From positions 26,418 through 90,417 of the forward strand of contig JAUIMG010000012.1 in the NCBI GenBank assembly GCA_030433355.1: 64,000 bases of DNA, in the 5' to 3' direction. A program made the translations under genes and the position numbers. This document shows positions 44,845-53,761 of the stretch, piece by piece (the stretch's first letter is position 1; every line of letters starts with the position of its first letter). Under the pieces are notes generated by a model. That model was not told the DNA's origin, did no database searches, and saw only the letters and a program-made list of their open reading frames with translations. This DNA comes from Bacteroidia bacterium (GTDB lineage: Bacteria > Bacteroidota > Bacteroidia > Flavobacteriales_E > Vicingaceae).

Positions 44845-45807
44845 ATGACAATCGTATCCTCCGACATACAACTAGCATCTTCATTCTTGAAAGAAGGAAA
44901 GCTTGTTGCTATCCCAACGGAAACAGTATATGGATTAGCAGCTAATATCTTTGATGAAGCAGCGGTTAAAGGCATATTCAAACTAAAAGAACGTCCTCTT
45001 TTTAATCCTTTGATTGTGCATATACATAATCTTGCTCAATTAGAAGAACTAGCGAATGAGTTGCCTGAAAAAGCGAAGCAATTGGCGGCTGCTTTTTGGC
45101 CTGGCGAGCTTACCTTGGTGGTAAAGAAAAAAGAGATAGTTCCGGATCTTATTACTGCAGGAAAAGATACCGTTGCCATTCGTATGCCAAAACATACTTT
45201 AGTTAGAGAACTACTTCAACAAATTGATTTTCCACTTGCTGCACCTTCTGCCAATCCCTCGGGATCTATAAGCCCTACTAATGCAGAAAGGGTAAAAGAG
45301 TATTTTGATGGCATTCTACCTATGGTTTTAGATGGCGGAAGCTGTTCTAGCGGTATAGAGTCTACCATCATCGGATTTGAAGGAGAAGAAGCTATCCTTT
45401 ATCGATTAGGAGCTATTTCTATTGAAGAAATTGAGAAGGAAATAGGCCCTGTAAAGCAAAATACAACAAACGATAGTAGTCCAGAGGCACCAGGAATGTT
45501 ATTAAAACATTACTCTCCAAAAACTTCTCTAATCCTTTCTACAGATATAAAAAAAACATTAGGCAAGTTCTTTAATAAAAAGATAGGCGTTTTGGTATTT
45601 AGTAATGCTTTAGAGAGCTCTTCTATTCTGCATCAAGAAGTTCTTTCAGAAACTGCAAATTTTAAGGAAGCTGCGGCAAATATTTATGAAGCACTGCAAC
45701 GTTTAGACCACGCAAACTTAGATATCATACTTGCGGAAAAACTACCAGATAAGGATTTAGGAAAGTCCTTGAATGACCGTTTGGTTAGAGCCGCAGCAAA
45801 GGATTAA
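44845..45807 (+). CDS. L-threonylcarbamoyladenylate synthase (TsaC/Sua5 with C-terminal Sua5 domain)
   Basis: A 320-aa enzyme that makes threonylcarbamoyl-AMP for the t6A modification of tRNA. The catalytic domain has IPTETVYGL (23-31), KLKERPLFNPL and SANPSGSISPT; the linker APGMLLKHYSP and a C-terminal Sua5 domain follow, which shorter TsaC forms lack. It ends abutting the convergent kinase-like gene with no spacer. Confidence 0.93.
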   Translation: MTIVSSDIQLASSFLKEGKLVAIPTETVYGLAANIFDEAAVKGIFKLKERPLFNPLIVHIHNLAQLEELANELPEKAKQLAAAFWPGELTLVVKKKEIVPDLITAGKDTVAIRMPKHTLVRELLQQIDFPLAAPSANPSGSISPTNAERVKEYFDGILPMVLDGGSCSSGIESTIIGFEGEEAILYRLGAISIEEIEKEIGPVKQNTTNDSSPEAPGMLLKHYSPKTSLILSTDIKKTLGKFFNKKIGVLVFSNALESSSILHQEVLSETANFKEAAANIYEALQRLDHANLDIILAEKLPDKDLGKSLNDRLVRAAAKD

Positions 45808-46782
45808 TTATTTCTTTTCTAAGAAAGACAAAGTAACACCAATCAACTTCCTACTATAGCTATTTAATTTTTGATGTGTTGGCGACCAACCCAATAAAAA
45901 TCGAGTAAAATCAGTCCATGCAATGGCATAAAGGCTCCTCCACTCCTTTACTAAGGCTTCATAATTCAATGCTTTGTTTTTTCTGACTAAGGCTAAGTCA
46001 AGCTCTGTAAAATAATAATCTAATAGTTCTTTTTCGTATTTCTCACATTCCATTTCTGTTAAACAACTACCTAAAAAGTAGACCACATCTTTCATTCCAC
46101 AGCCACCTCCAACATATTGAAAGTCAACCGCTGCAATCTGATTCATATCTTCAGAAAAGCAAAAGTTTGCCAACTTCGCATCCCCATGAATGATAGTTTG
46201 GTATTTACAATTCGCAAGTATTTGGTCGATTTCTTTTGCTTTTTCTTTCAAGGGACTCTCTTTCATGGCCTCCCATTCATCAGGTCTTGTTGCTAAATGC
46301 CAATAAGTCCCCTCTTTCCATAGATATTTTGGAGATTCCCCCATAAATGTTGCATGAAAATTAGCCAACCATTGTAGTCCAATTTTAGCTTGTTTTGGAT
46401 TTAAAGAAGTTTTGCGTCTTGGAAATCCTGCAGTATCCAAATCCTCTAAAATAAGAAAGTGCTCCCCTTCTGTGCTTTCAGAATGATAAAGCTTTGGGAT
46501 TCTACAATAATCATCACAATGCTTTGTCCATGATTTATACCAAGCTAATTCTACCTCATAGGATTTTGCTTTGCGCAAATGAGATTGATTGGTATTCCAA
46601 CCTCTAGGATGCTTGACTTCTATTGGGAATTGGATGTGTTTAACAATAAGAGAAGAAATACTATTAGATTCTAAGTATAACTTACTTAGTTCTCCATAGC
46701 CACTCCAAAGACTTTGTATAAGCTCTACTTTAGATATTACACCAAATTGCTTTTCAATTGCATTATGTATTAAATCATTCAA
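45808..46782 (-). CDS. Aminoglycoside phosphotransferase/ecdysteroid-kinase-like protein
   Basis: A 324-aa protein of the APH/choline-kinase-like fold. The catalytic loop HGDAKLANF (199-207, with the catalytic Asp at 201) and the metal-binding AVDFQYVG (Asp220) are intact. Substrate unknown; the Bacteroidota members are not shown to be resistance enzymes. The TTG start lies 12 bases after the TolC-like gene's stop, so it is probably co-transcribed with the RND operon on the minus strand. Confidence 0.8.
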   Translation of the reverse strand: MNDLIHNAIEKQFGVISKVELIQSLWSGYGELSKLYLESNSISSLIVKHIQFPIEVKHPRGWNTNQSHLRKAKSYEVELAWYKSWTKHCDDYCRIPKLYHSESTEGEHFLILEDLDTAGFPRRKTSLNPKQAKIGLQWLANFHATFMGESPKYLWKEGTYWHLATRPDEWEAMKESPLKEKAKEIDQILANCKYQTIIHGDAKLANFCFSEDMNQIAAVDFQYVGGGCGMKDVVYFLGSCLTEMECEKYEKELLDYYFTELDLALVRKNKALNYEALVKEWRSLYAIAWTDFTRFLLGWSPTHQKLNSYSRKLIGVTLSFLEKK

Positions 46783-46794
46783 ATTAGAATGTAT

Positions 46795-48099
46795 TTATTC
46801 TTCTAATAAAGCTCCCATAATTGCCAATAACTCTAACTCTGCATTTTTAGCATCGTATTTGGCTTGTATTAAAGCTTGGGCAGTATTCAATAGGTTCAAT
46901 TGAGCTAATCTAAAGTCTATGGAATTAATCTGTCCTAATTGATAGGAGTTCTCACTTCTTTGAAAGTTGTCTTGAGCAGTTTTTACATTATCTTCTTGCG
47001 AACGAAGTATAAATAGCAAGTTTTTGTAGCTAGTATAAGCATTCAAGGCTTGTGAAAGTACATTTTGCTGGATAGATTCTTGTTCTATCTCTTGACTTTT
47101 AAGATTCAATTTTGCATTCTTAACGGCAACATTATTTCTACCATTAAATAAGGTCCAGCTTAAGGACAATCCTGCTTGTGGTCCAAAATTATTTGAACCT
47201 ATAACAAAAGCACCATTCGGGTTTTCCGTTCCGTTGTAATAATAACCTGCATTAGCATTTAAATTGGGCATCCAATTGGATTTTGCAGAACCAATAGCTA
47301 GTTGATTGATTTGTAAACTACTTTTCGCGAGTTTTAAATCAATGTTTCTTTCTTGAGTAGAGTTTAAGACATCTTCCTTCTGAATATTTTGTTGTATATC
47401 TACTTGATTGTCTACTATTATTTCTTGGTCTACCTCCTGCCCCATAATAAAATTCAAGTTGCGTTTTAGGTTTTCTAATTGCTGTAGACCTGTAATTAGA
47501 GCTATGCTATCTGCATTTAAATCAACTGTAGCATTTAATACTTCCAACTTATTTACTTGTCCGTACTCATAACTGTACTCTGCTCTTTGCAGTCGATCTT
47601 TAGAAACAGAAACAGAGCGCTCTAGAAATTCCACATTTTCTTCCAATCTGGCTACCTCATGATAAACTCTGCTTAACTCTAAGATGGTGTTCTGAACAAT
47701 TAGCTCCAATTGCAATTGTGTAAATCGAAGATTCTCTTTGGATTGCAAAAAGTTATAACGTCTTCCTCTTCCATCAAATAAAGTATATCTAGCAATTATA
47801 GCTGCACTGTAGTTGTATGCCGAGTTTGCATCAAATGTTTGATCTCTGGTAATTAGCCTATTTTCTCCTTCTAAATAATTCCAGTTAACATCTCCTATTC
47901 CTTCAACTGTAGGTAAATAATTGTTATTTGCACTACTTGCATTATTTACTGCTATTTCTTCGTTAACACTTGCTATTCTTATGTCGTAGTTGTTTTCTAA
48001 AGTTAAGGATAGAGCTTCCTCAAAATTGATTTTCTTTTGAGCAGTCAATTGAAAAGTCAAAACAGCTAAAACAGCTGTGTAAATGATTTTATATCTCAT
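46795..48099 (-). CDS. TolC-family outer-membrane efflux protein
   Basis: A 434-aa outer-membrane factor. It has a signal peptide (1-20, ends LTAQK) and the two repeated helical-hairpin modules of the TolC family (NFEEALSLTLENNYDIRIA and a second SLSWTLFNGRNNVAVKNAKL). Its ATG overlaps the end of the RND gene by 11 bases. It should form the outer-membrane channel of the RND pump below. Confidence 0.9.
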   Translation of the reverse strand: MRYKIIYTAVLAVLTFQLTAQKKINFEEALSLTLENNYDIRIASVNEEIAVNNASSANNNYLPTVEGIGDVNWNYLEGENRLITRDQTFDANSAYNYSAAIIARYTLFDGRGRRYNFLQSKENLRFTQLQLELIVQNTILELSRVYHEVARLEENVEFLERSVSVSKDRLQRAEYSYEYGQVNKLEVLNATVDLNADSIALITGLQQLENLKRNLNFIMGQEVDQEIIVDNQVDIQQNIQKEDVLNSTQERNIDLKLAKSSLQINQLAIGSAKSNWMPNLNANAGYYYNGTENPNGAFVIGSNNFGPQAGLSLSWTLFNGRNNVAVKNAKLNLKSQEIEQESIQQNVLSQALNAYTSYKNLLFILRSQEDNVKTAQDNFQRSENSYQLGQINSIDFRLAQLNLLNTAQALIQAKYDAKNAELELLAIMGALLEE

Positions 48100-51000
48100 T
48101 AGATTCCTCCTCAGATTTTAATTCTTTAATGGCTCTTTCTACTGATTCTCTGCTAGGTTTCTTTCCTTCCCACAACCAACTTATGTAAACTTTAGCAGAA
48201 TTGCTAAGAGAAAGTAGCATGGGTAACATAACTAAGGTTAAAACTGTAGCTATGGTAATTCCATAGGCTATAGATATTGCCATTGGAATTAAAAACTGGG
48301 CTTGCCTACTTGTTTCAAAAATAAGTGGTGACAAACCTGCTACAGTAGTTATAGAAGTTAAGAAAATGGCCCTAAATCTAGAAGTTCCTGCCCTAATGAT
48401 GGCATCATTATAAGTCATACCTTCTTTTAAATAGATATTGAATTTGGCTATAAATACTAGTCCATCGTTCACTACAATACCGATTAAAGCTATAATTCCT
48501 AATAGGGATAAAATATTAACAGGAAAATCGTGAATCCAATGCCCCCAACCTACGCCAATAAATGCAAAGGGTATCATTAGCAATAACAAAAGCGGCTGAC
48601 TATAAGAACGGAAAGTAAAAGCTATTACGATATAAATCAGCAATAGAATAATTGGGAAAACTTTTTTTGCAGAAGATTGAACTTTGCCGGCTTCTCGGTT
48701 TTGCCCTTCATAAGATGCTGAGATACTTGGGTATTTAGATTGCAGAAGAGGCATTACTTCTGTTCTAATTTCTTCTACAATGTTAGCTGCGCTCTCTTTT
48801 GGATTTTTTAGGTCTGCCTCTACCTTTATTTCCCTTTTTCCGTCTAAATGATTGATAGAGATTTCTCCCCTTTCAATCGTATAATTCGCTAACTCCTTTA
48901 ATGGGACTCTACTTCCTGTAGGAGTTACTATTCTCATGTCTTCTAAATCTTTAATGGAAGATCTTCCTTCTCTATCGTAACGAACCCAGACAATTACTTC
49001 ATCTTCTCCCCTTTGGAACCTTTGCACTTGTAAACCATTAAACCCACTTCTAACTTGTATCATTAAGCTGTTTAGGGTCATGCCTAAGCTATAGCCCAAA
49101 TCTTTCATTTGCAGCGTTATTTCTTTAATCCCTTGTGGGTCATTATCTAAGATATCTCTCAATAGTGGATTATCTGATAGAATTTCTTTAAGCTCCACTT
49201 TAGCTGCTTTAAGTTCCTGAATGTCGTAGCCTAAAAGGGAGACAGAAACTGGCTTACCTCCAAAGTTTGAACCTCCATCAATAATTAAACTTTCTGAAGA
49301 TGGAAATTTACCTACCCTTTCAAAAATAGCCCCAGCAATTTCCGTAGAGGCAAACTCCCTAAATTCACCTGGCAACAGATTAATTTTTAAGCTTGCGGCT
49401 GCGGTTCCGGGACCCAATTGCTTTATAATATTTTCAACAACTTGCTCTCCATTACTTTGTTTTGCTGTAAACTCTTTATTTACTTCCCAAGTCTTGGCCT
49501 CTACGATAGAGATTAAAGAATCTGTTACTTTAGGATTGACCCCTTGCGGCATAGTTAAACTTACAGTTACCTGATCACTAGCAATGGTTGGGAAAAAGGT
49601 CATTTTAATTACGCCACCTCTTAGTGCTCCAAAAGTGATGATCAATAATGCAATAAAGATTGCAAAAGATATCGGTTTGTATTTAAGCGACCATTTTAGA
49701 AAAGGAAGGTAGACTCTATCTCTCATTGCATCCATTACCTTATCGCCCCATTTATTAAAACGATAGGTTTTTTGATGAGCTGTTAGTACTTTAGAATGCG
49801 CTATATGAGCAGGAAGAATGACAAAAGCTTCTAATAAAGAGAATGCAAGAGTTAGAATAACTACAATACTTACTTCCATAAAAAATTCACCTATTCTACC
49901 ATCTAGAAAAAAGAATGTACTAAAAGCAATAACGGTAGTTAGTATTGCAGAAGTAATAGCAGGAACTACTTCCAATGTTCCATCTACAGCAGCCCTAATT
50001 CTTGTCTTTCCTTTTTCATAATGATGAAAGATATTTTCTGCTATTACAATTCCATCATCTACTAAGATTCCAATGACGATAATCATACCAAATAACGACA
50101 GTACATTGATGGTTACATCTAAAGCATTAACCACCATAAACATTCCTAAGAAAGAGATTGGCAAGCCAAATGCTACCCATGCAGCCAGACGAGGTCTTAA
50201 GAAAAGGGAAAGAAAGAAGAGAACTAGAATTGTACCTTGAATACCATTCTTCAGCAATAGTTCTGTTCTTTGAATAACCGTAATACTTCTATCATTTACT
50301 ACAGATAAAGAGGCATTCTGACTTTGAGCATTAAATTTTTCTACATATTCTAAAGTCTTATTAGCTGCATCAATCATGTCTTCTTGATTGGTTGTACTAA
50401 CATTGATGGATATTGATGGATATCCATTGAAATAGGAGCGGTTAGGAGTTTCGGACCAGGTGTCTTTAATTTCAGCTACCTCTATAAGTTTTATTTGGGA
50501 ACCATTTGGAAAAGCCTTAACTACTATATTTTCCAATTCTTGTGCGTAGTAATATTTATTTCTCAATCGAATTAAAAAATCTTCTTCTTCTGTTTTTACG
50601 GTACCACCTGTAATTAGTAGGTTAGAAGAAGAAACAGCTCTAGCAACATCTGCAAAGCCTAAGTCATATCTTCTTAAAACATCTTCTTTTACAGCAACAA
50701 CAATTTCTTCATCAGGAAAACCACTAATTTCTACTTGAGATATTCCTTCTATGGCTCTTAATTCAGATTCTACTTGTCTAGCTTTTGTTTTAAGGTTTAA
50801 CAAATCCATTGATTTACCACTTATAACAAGTGTTATCACATCTGTTAACGTTTCTTGTTTAGATACAACAGGTGGTTCCATTTCAGCAGGAAAAGAAGGC
50901 ACCTTATCTACTGCATTTTTAACGTCTGCTAGCAATACATCAATATCATAGCCCTTTTCAGATTCAACAGTAATGGTAGCAGCGTTTTCTTTGGATGAAG

Positions 51001-51247
51001 AAGTGAATCTATCAATACCTAATAAACCCCTAAGATTATTTTCAATTTTAAGCACTACACCTTCCTCTATTTCTTGTGGAGAAGCACCCGGATAAGCTAC
51101 AGTGATATTGATTATTTTAGAATCTTGTAATGGGAAGAAGCTGGAGCGCATGCTCATCATTCCCATATATCCTAAAATAAAAAAGGCGAGAATTAGTACA
51201 TTGCCAGCAACTGGGTACTTAATAAAATGAGCTATTATTTTCTTCAT
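48089..51247 (-). CDS. Efflux RND transporter permease (HAE1-like)
   Basis: A 1052-aa inner-membrane pump. Twelve helices, two periplasmic loops; the proton-relay motif is in helix 4 (GILVDDGIVIAEN, DD pair as in AcrB-type pumps). It lacks the heavy-metal DFGxxxDGA pattern, so it is more likely to export organic compounds, lipids or dyes. Part of an adaptor-permease-TolC operon; the adaptor gene lies two bases upstream. Confidence 0.93.
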   Translation of the reverse strand: MKKIIAHFIKYPVAGNVLILAFFILGYMGMMSMRSSFFPLQDSKIINITVAYPGASPQEIEEGVVLKIENNLRGLLGIDRFTSSSKENAATITVESEKGYDIDVLLADVKNAVDKVPSFPAEMEPPVVSKQETLTDVITLVISGKSMDLLNLKTKARQVESELRAIEGISQVEISGFPDEEIVVAVKEDVLRRYDLGFADVARAVSSSNLLITGGTVKTEEEDFLIRLRNKYYYAQELENIVVKAFPNGSQIKLIEVAEIKDTWSETPNRSYFNGYPSISINVSTTNQEDMIDAANKTLEYVEKFNAQSQNASLSVVNDRSITVIQRTELLLKNGIQGTILVLFFLSLFLRPRLAAWVAFGLPISFLGMFMVVNALDVTINVLSLFGMIIVIGILVDDGIVIAENIFHHYEKGKTRIRAAVDGTLEVVPAITSAILTTVIAFSTFFFLDGRIGEFFMEVSIVVILTLAFSLLEAFVILPAHIAHSKVLTAHQKTYRFNKWGDKVMDAMRDRVYLPFLKWSLKYKPISFAIFIALLIITFGALRGGVIKMTFFPTIASDQVTVSLTMPQGVNPKVTDSLISIVEAKTWEVNKEFTAKQSNGEQVVENIIKQLGPGTAAASLKINLLPGEFREFASTEIAGAIFERVGKFPSSESLIIDGGSNFGGKPVSVSLLGYDIQELKAAKVELKEILSDNPLLRDILDNDPQGIKEITLQMKDLGYSLGMTLNSLMIQVRSGFNGLQVQRFQRGEDEVIVWVRYDREGRSSIKDLEDMRIVTPTGSRVPLKELANYTIERGEISINHLDGKREIKVEADLKNPKESAANIVEEIRTEVMPLLQSKYPSISASYEGQNREAGKVQSSAKKVFPIILLLIYIVIAFTFRSYSQPLLLLLMIPFAFIGVGWGHWIHDFPVNILSLLGIIALIGIVVNDGLVFIAKFNIYLKEGMTYNDAIIRAGTSRFRAIFLTSITTVAGLSPLIFETSRQAQFLIPMAISIAYGITIATVLTLVMLPMLLSLSNSAKVYISWLWEGKKPSRESVERAIKELKSEEESNEI

Positions 51248-51248
51248 T

Positions 51249-52373
51249 TTACTTTTCCTCTTTGTAAACAGACACCTTCATACCTGGAAAAGCAGATGGT
51301 GGAACTTTATTTAATACTACTTCCCCATCTTTTAAACCTGAAATAACCACCTCATTTTGTGTAAAATATTCGTTTGTAATTTCTTTTAAAACCAAGGAGT
51401 CTGCTTGCACAACATATACTTGGTCTTTGTCAATTAAAGAAGATCTGCTTAACTGAAAGGAGTTGGGTATTTTTCTTGCTTCTACTTTGGCTTGTAGAAA
51501 CATTCCTTCTTTTAAGTCTTCACTATCTACTTTTACAAAAAAGGTACTCATTTGACTATTAACATCTATTGCTTTTACTAGTCTAGATATAGTTCCTTCC
51601 CACTTCTTATCTTCTATCCCTTGCATACTTAATTCAACCTTTTGACCAATTTGTAGCTTATCTGCAGATACTGCATCTACAGATGTTTCCATTTCATAGC
51701 TATCGGCTTGTATAAATGTGCCTAAAGCTTGACCTGGTCGTATAACAGTTCCTGGATCTACATTAGCTTTAATTAAAACACCATCATATGGGGCTCTAAG
51801 GCTATATTTTGCATTAATGATTTCTAAGTTTTTCAAAGAATGGTAATCTCTATAAATACCTCTACCTACGAGGAAAGAGTTTAGTTTTTCTGATTTCACC
51901 TCGGGTAAATCTCTTACGGAAGAAGTGGTTGAAAAGGCAATTAAATATTCTTCCCACTTTTTAAAATCATCTGGAAAATCTACCTTCAAATCTGGCATAA
52001 TGGAAGTTAATGCACTTTCAAAGGAACTTCTTTGTGCAAAAAGTTGAGCTTCTTGGTCATTAGACCTTATGTTTATTAATAAATCTCCTTTTCTAAATGA
52101 ATTTCCTGCTTTAAACCTACCATTATCCGCTTCCATTACTCCTTGCACTTCGCTAAAAAGTTCTATTCTTCTAATGGCTTTCAAAACACCTGTAGATTCA
52201 ATATAAATAGGAACCGAATCGTTTTCAACAACTTGAGTAAATACGGTAGTGATATTTGTTCTAGGAGGCTTCGCTTTCTTGTCTTTAGGCTTTCCCAATA
52301 AATCGCCAACTAACTTGCCAATTACTAGAATTCCTATTGCCGTGGCAATAATTATAATTTGTCTTTTCTTCAT
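51249..52373 (-). CDS. Efflux RND periplasmic adaptor
   Basis: A 374-aa membrane-fusion protein anchored by an N-terminal helix (5-24). It has the lipoyl-like region, then a SYEMETSVDAVSADKLQIGQKVEL beta-barrel domain. First gene of the minus-strand RND operon. The stop is one base before the permease start. Confidence 0.9.
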   Translation of the reverse strand: MKKRQIIIIATAIGILVIGKLVGDLLGKPKDKKAKPPRTNITTVFTQVVENDSVPIYIESTGVLKAIRRIELFSEVQGVMEADNGRFKAGNSFRKGDLLINIRSNDQEAQLFAQRSSFESALTSIMPDLKVDFPDDFKKWEEYLIAFSTTSSVRDLPEVKSEKLNSFLVGRGIYRDYHSLKNLEIINAKYSLRAPYDGVLIKANVDPGTVIRPGQALGTFIQADSYEMETSVDAVSADKLQIGQKVELSMQGIEDKKWEGTISRLVKAIDVNSQMSTFFVKVDSEDLKEGMFLQAKVEARKIPNSFQLSRSSLIDKDQVYVVQADSLVLKEITNEYFTQNEVVISGLKDGEVVLNKVPPSAFPGMKVSVYKEEK

Positions 52374-52553
52374 TCAATAATTTTAATCAATAGGATCTAA
52401 CTTGTGTGTAGTAAACTTCAACGAAAAGACAGGAATATCTTCTATTTTGTTCAATTTATTTACTTTGTTGGTAGAGAGGAAATTTGAATTTATAATTTGC
52501 AAAAGTACGACTTAGTTAAAGGAGAGCTATGGAAGATACTTAGATTTTTGATT

Positions 52554-52784
52554 TTACATTTTCTTTAATTTCCATAAAATATCCTCCAAACCATTCAGTC
52601 TAATTTCATATAGCGTTTCTAGTAAAACACCTAGTTTCCCCTTTGGGAAGCCCTCTCTTTTAAACCAAACTAAATAAGGCTCTGGCAAATCGCATAGCAA
52701 ACGATCTTTGTATTTGCCAAAAGGCATTTTCATGCTAACCAATTGCATTAATATTTTATGTTGTTCGTTCTTGTTTTCATTCAT
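52554..52784 (-). CDS. DUF3820 family protein
   Basis: A 76-aa protein of the DUF3820 family: MPFGKYKDRLLCDLPEPYLVWFKREGFPKGKLG is its hallmark. The ATG at 52784 (MNENKNEQH) fits; an upstream TTG adds only four residues. Function unknown, perhaps nucleic-acid-binding. It stands alone between the RND operon and the outer-membrane protein gene. Confidence 0.88.
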   Translation of the reverse strand: MNENKNEQHKILMQLVSMKMPFGKYKDRLLCDLPEPYLVWFKREGFPKGKLGVLLETLYEIRLNGLEDILWKLKKM

Positions 52785-52848
52785 AAGGAATTGCAAACTA
52801 AATGAATAAATTCAATGGAAAGTAAATATACAATGTAGCTACATTTTG

Positions 52849-52856
52849 TAAATTTG
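52849..52856 (+). promoter_or_regulatory. TAnnTTTG -7 element before the outer-membrane protein gene
   Basis: TAAATTTG ends three bases before the ATG at 52860, so a transcript would be leaderless. No -33 element is obvious. Confidence 0.35.
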
Positions 52857-52859
52857 AAA

Positions 52860-53681
52860 ATGCGATTATTCTTGATATTAACTGTTACACTATTTAGCTT
52901 TCAAACAACTACTGCACAGGATAAGTATGAAGAATATGAAGAAGAGAAAGACACCACTAGATTTTTCTTTGGCGCTAATCTAGGAGCCCATTTTCCTAAT
53001 AATGAGTCTGCAATTATTTACACAGGCCGTCCTTCTGTTGCACAATTTGGTATTCCTTGGATATTTAGTAATCCATTCAATCAACAGGCCTTCAATGATT
53101 ATTTTAGATTTCCATACCAAGTTTCTGAGTACCCACAGGAACCAAGGTATCAGAATTCAATTGAAATAGGCTTGCATGCAGGATACGAAATAAGTGACTT
53201 ATTCTCTGTTTTTTTTGAAGTAAATTCTGTCCAATTGGATTATGAGCAATTTTTTACAGTTGCTATCAATGATCCTAATAATCAGTTTCAAGGTCCAGTT
53301 TTTGAACAAATTCCAATTATTGGCGAAGAATTTCGATTTCATTTTAACTTAGGAGCACAGATCAATTATTTCTCCAATGAAACCTCTAAAGCGTATGTTT
53401 CCTTCTTTGGAAATATGAATAATGTATCTATGCGTCGTAACTATATTGTCATTGACAATATAAATTATGAGATTATTCATATTGATGAAAATAATCCTGA
53501 TTTGCGTCCTGGTGGCATTGGTTTTGGATTTGGCATAGGTTTAGGCTTTCGATTTCAATTAACGGATCATGTTCTTTTGGATCCTTATTACAACTTATAC
53601 CACACTCAAATCAATTACCGTGAAGAGATTCAACCAACTGGAATTCACCACTCTATTGGAATTAGAGTACTCTGGAACTAG
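52860..53681 (+). CDS. Outer-membrane beta-barrel protein
   Basis: A 273-aa exported protein with a signal peptide (about 1-20, ends TTAQD), a short acidic Glu/Tyr-rich stretch (KYEEYEEEKDT) and a barrel of alternating strands ending SIGIRVLWN. I take the ATG at 52860; a TTG two codons earlier (52854) is also possible. Function unknown. Confidence 0.8.
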   Translation: MRLFLILTVTLFSFQTTTAQDKYEEYEEEKDTTRFFFGANLGAHFPNNESAIIYTGRPSVAQFGIPWIFSNPFNQQAFNDYFRFPYQVSEYPQEPRYQNSIEIGLHAGYEISDLFSVFFEVNSVQLDYEQFFTVAINDPNNQFQGPVFEQIPIIGEEFRFHFNLGAQINYFSNETSKAYVSFFGNMNNVSMRRNYIVIDNINYEIIHIDENNPDLRPGGIGFGFGIGLGFRFQLTDHVLLDPYYNLYHTQINYREEIQPTGIHHSIGIRVLWN

Positions 53682-53761
53682 ATTGTCTGTTTTAATTTTA
53701 AAACGTTTTGCTCTAATCTCTATGGAAGCTAATAATTAATATTGCCAGTTATTATTATTCT

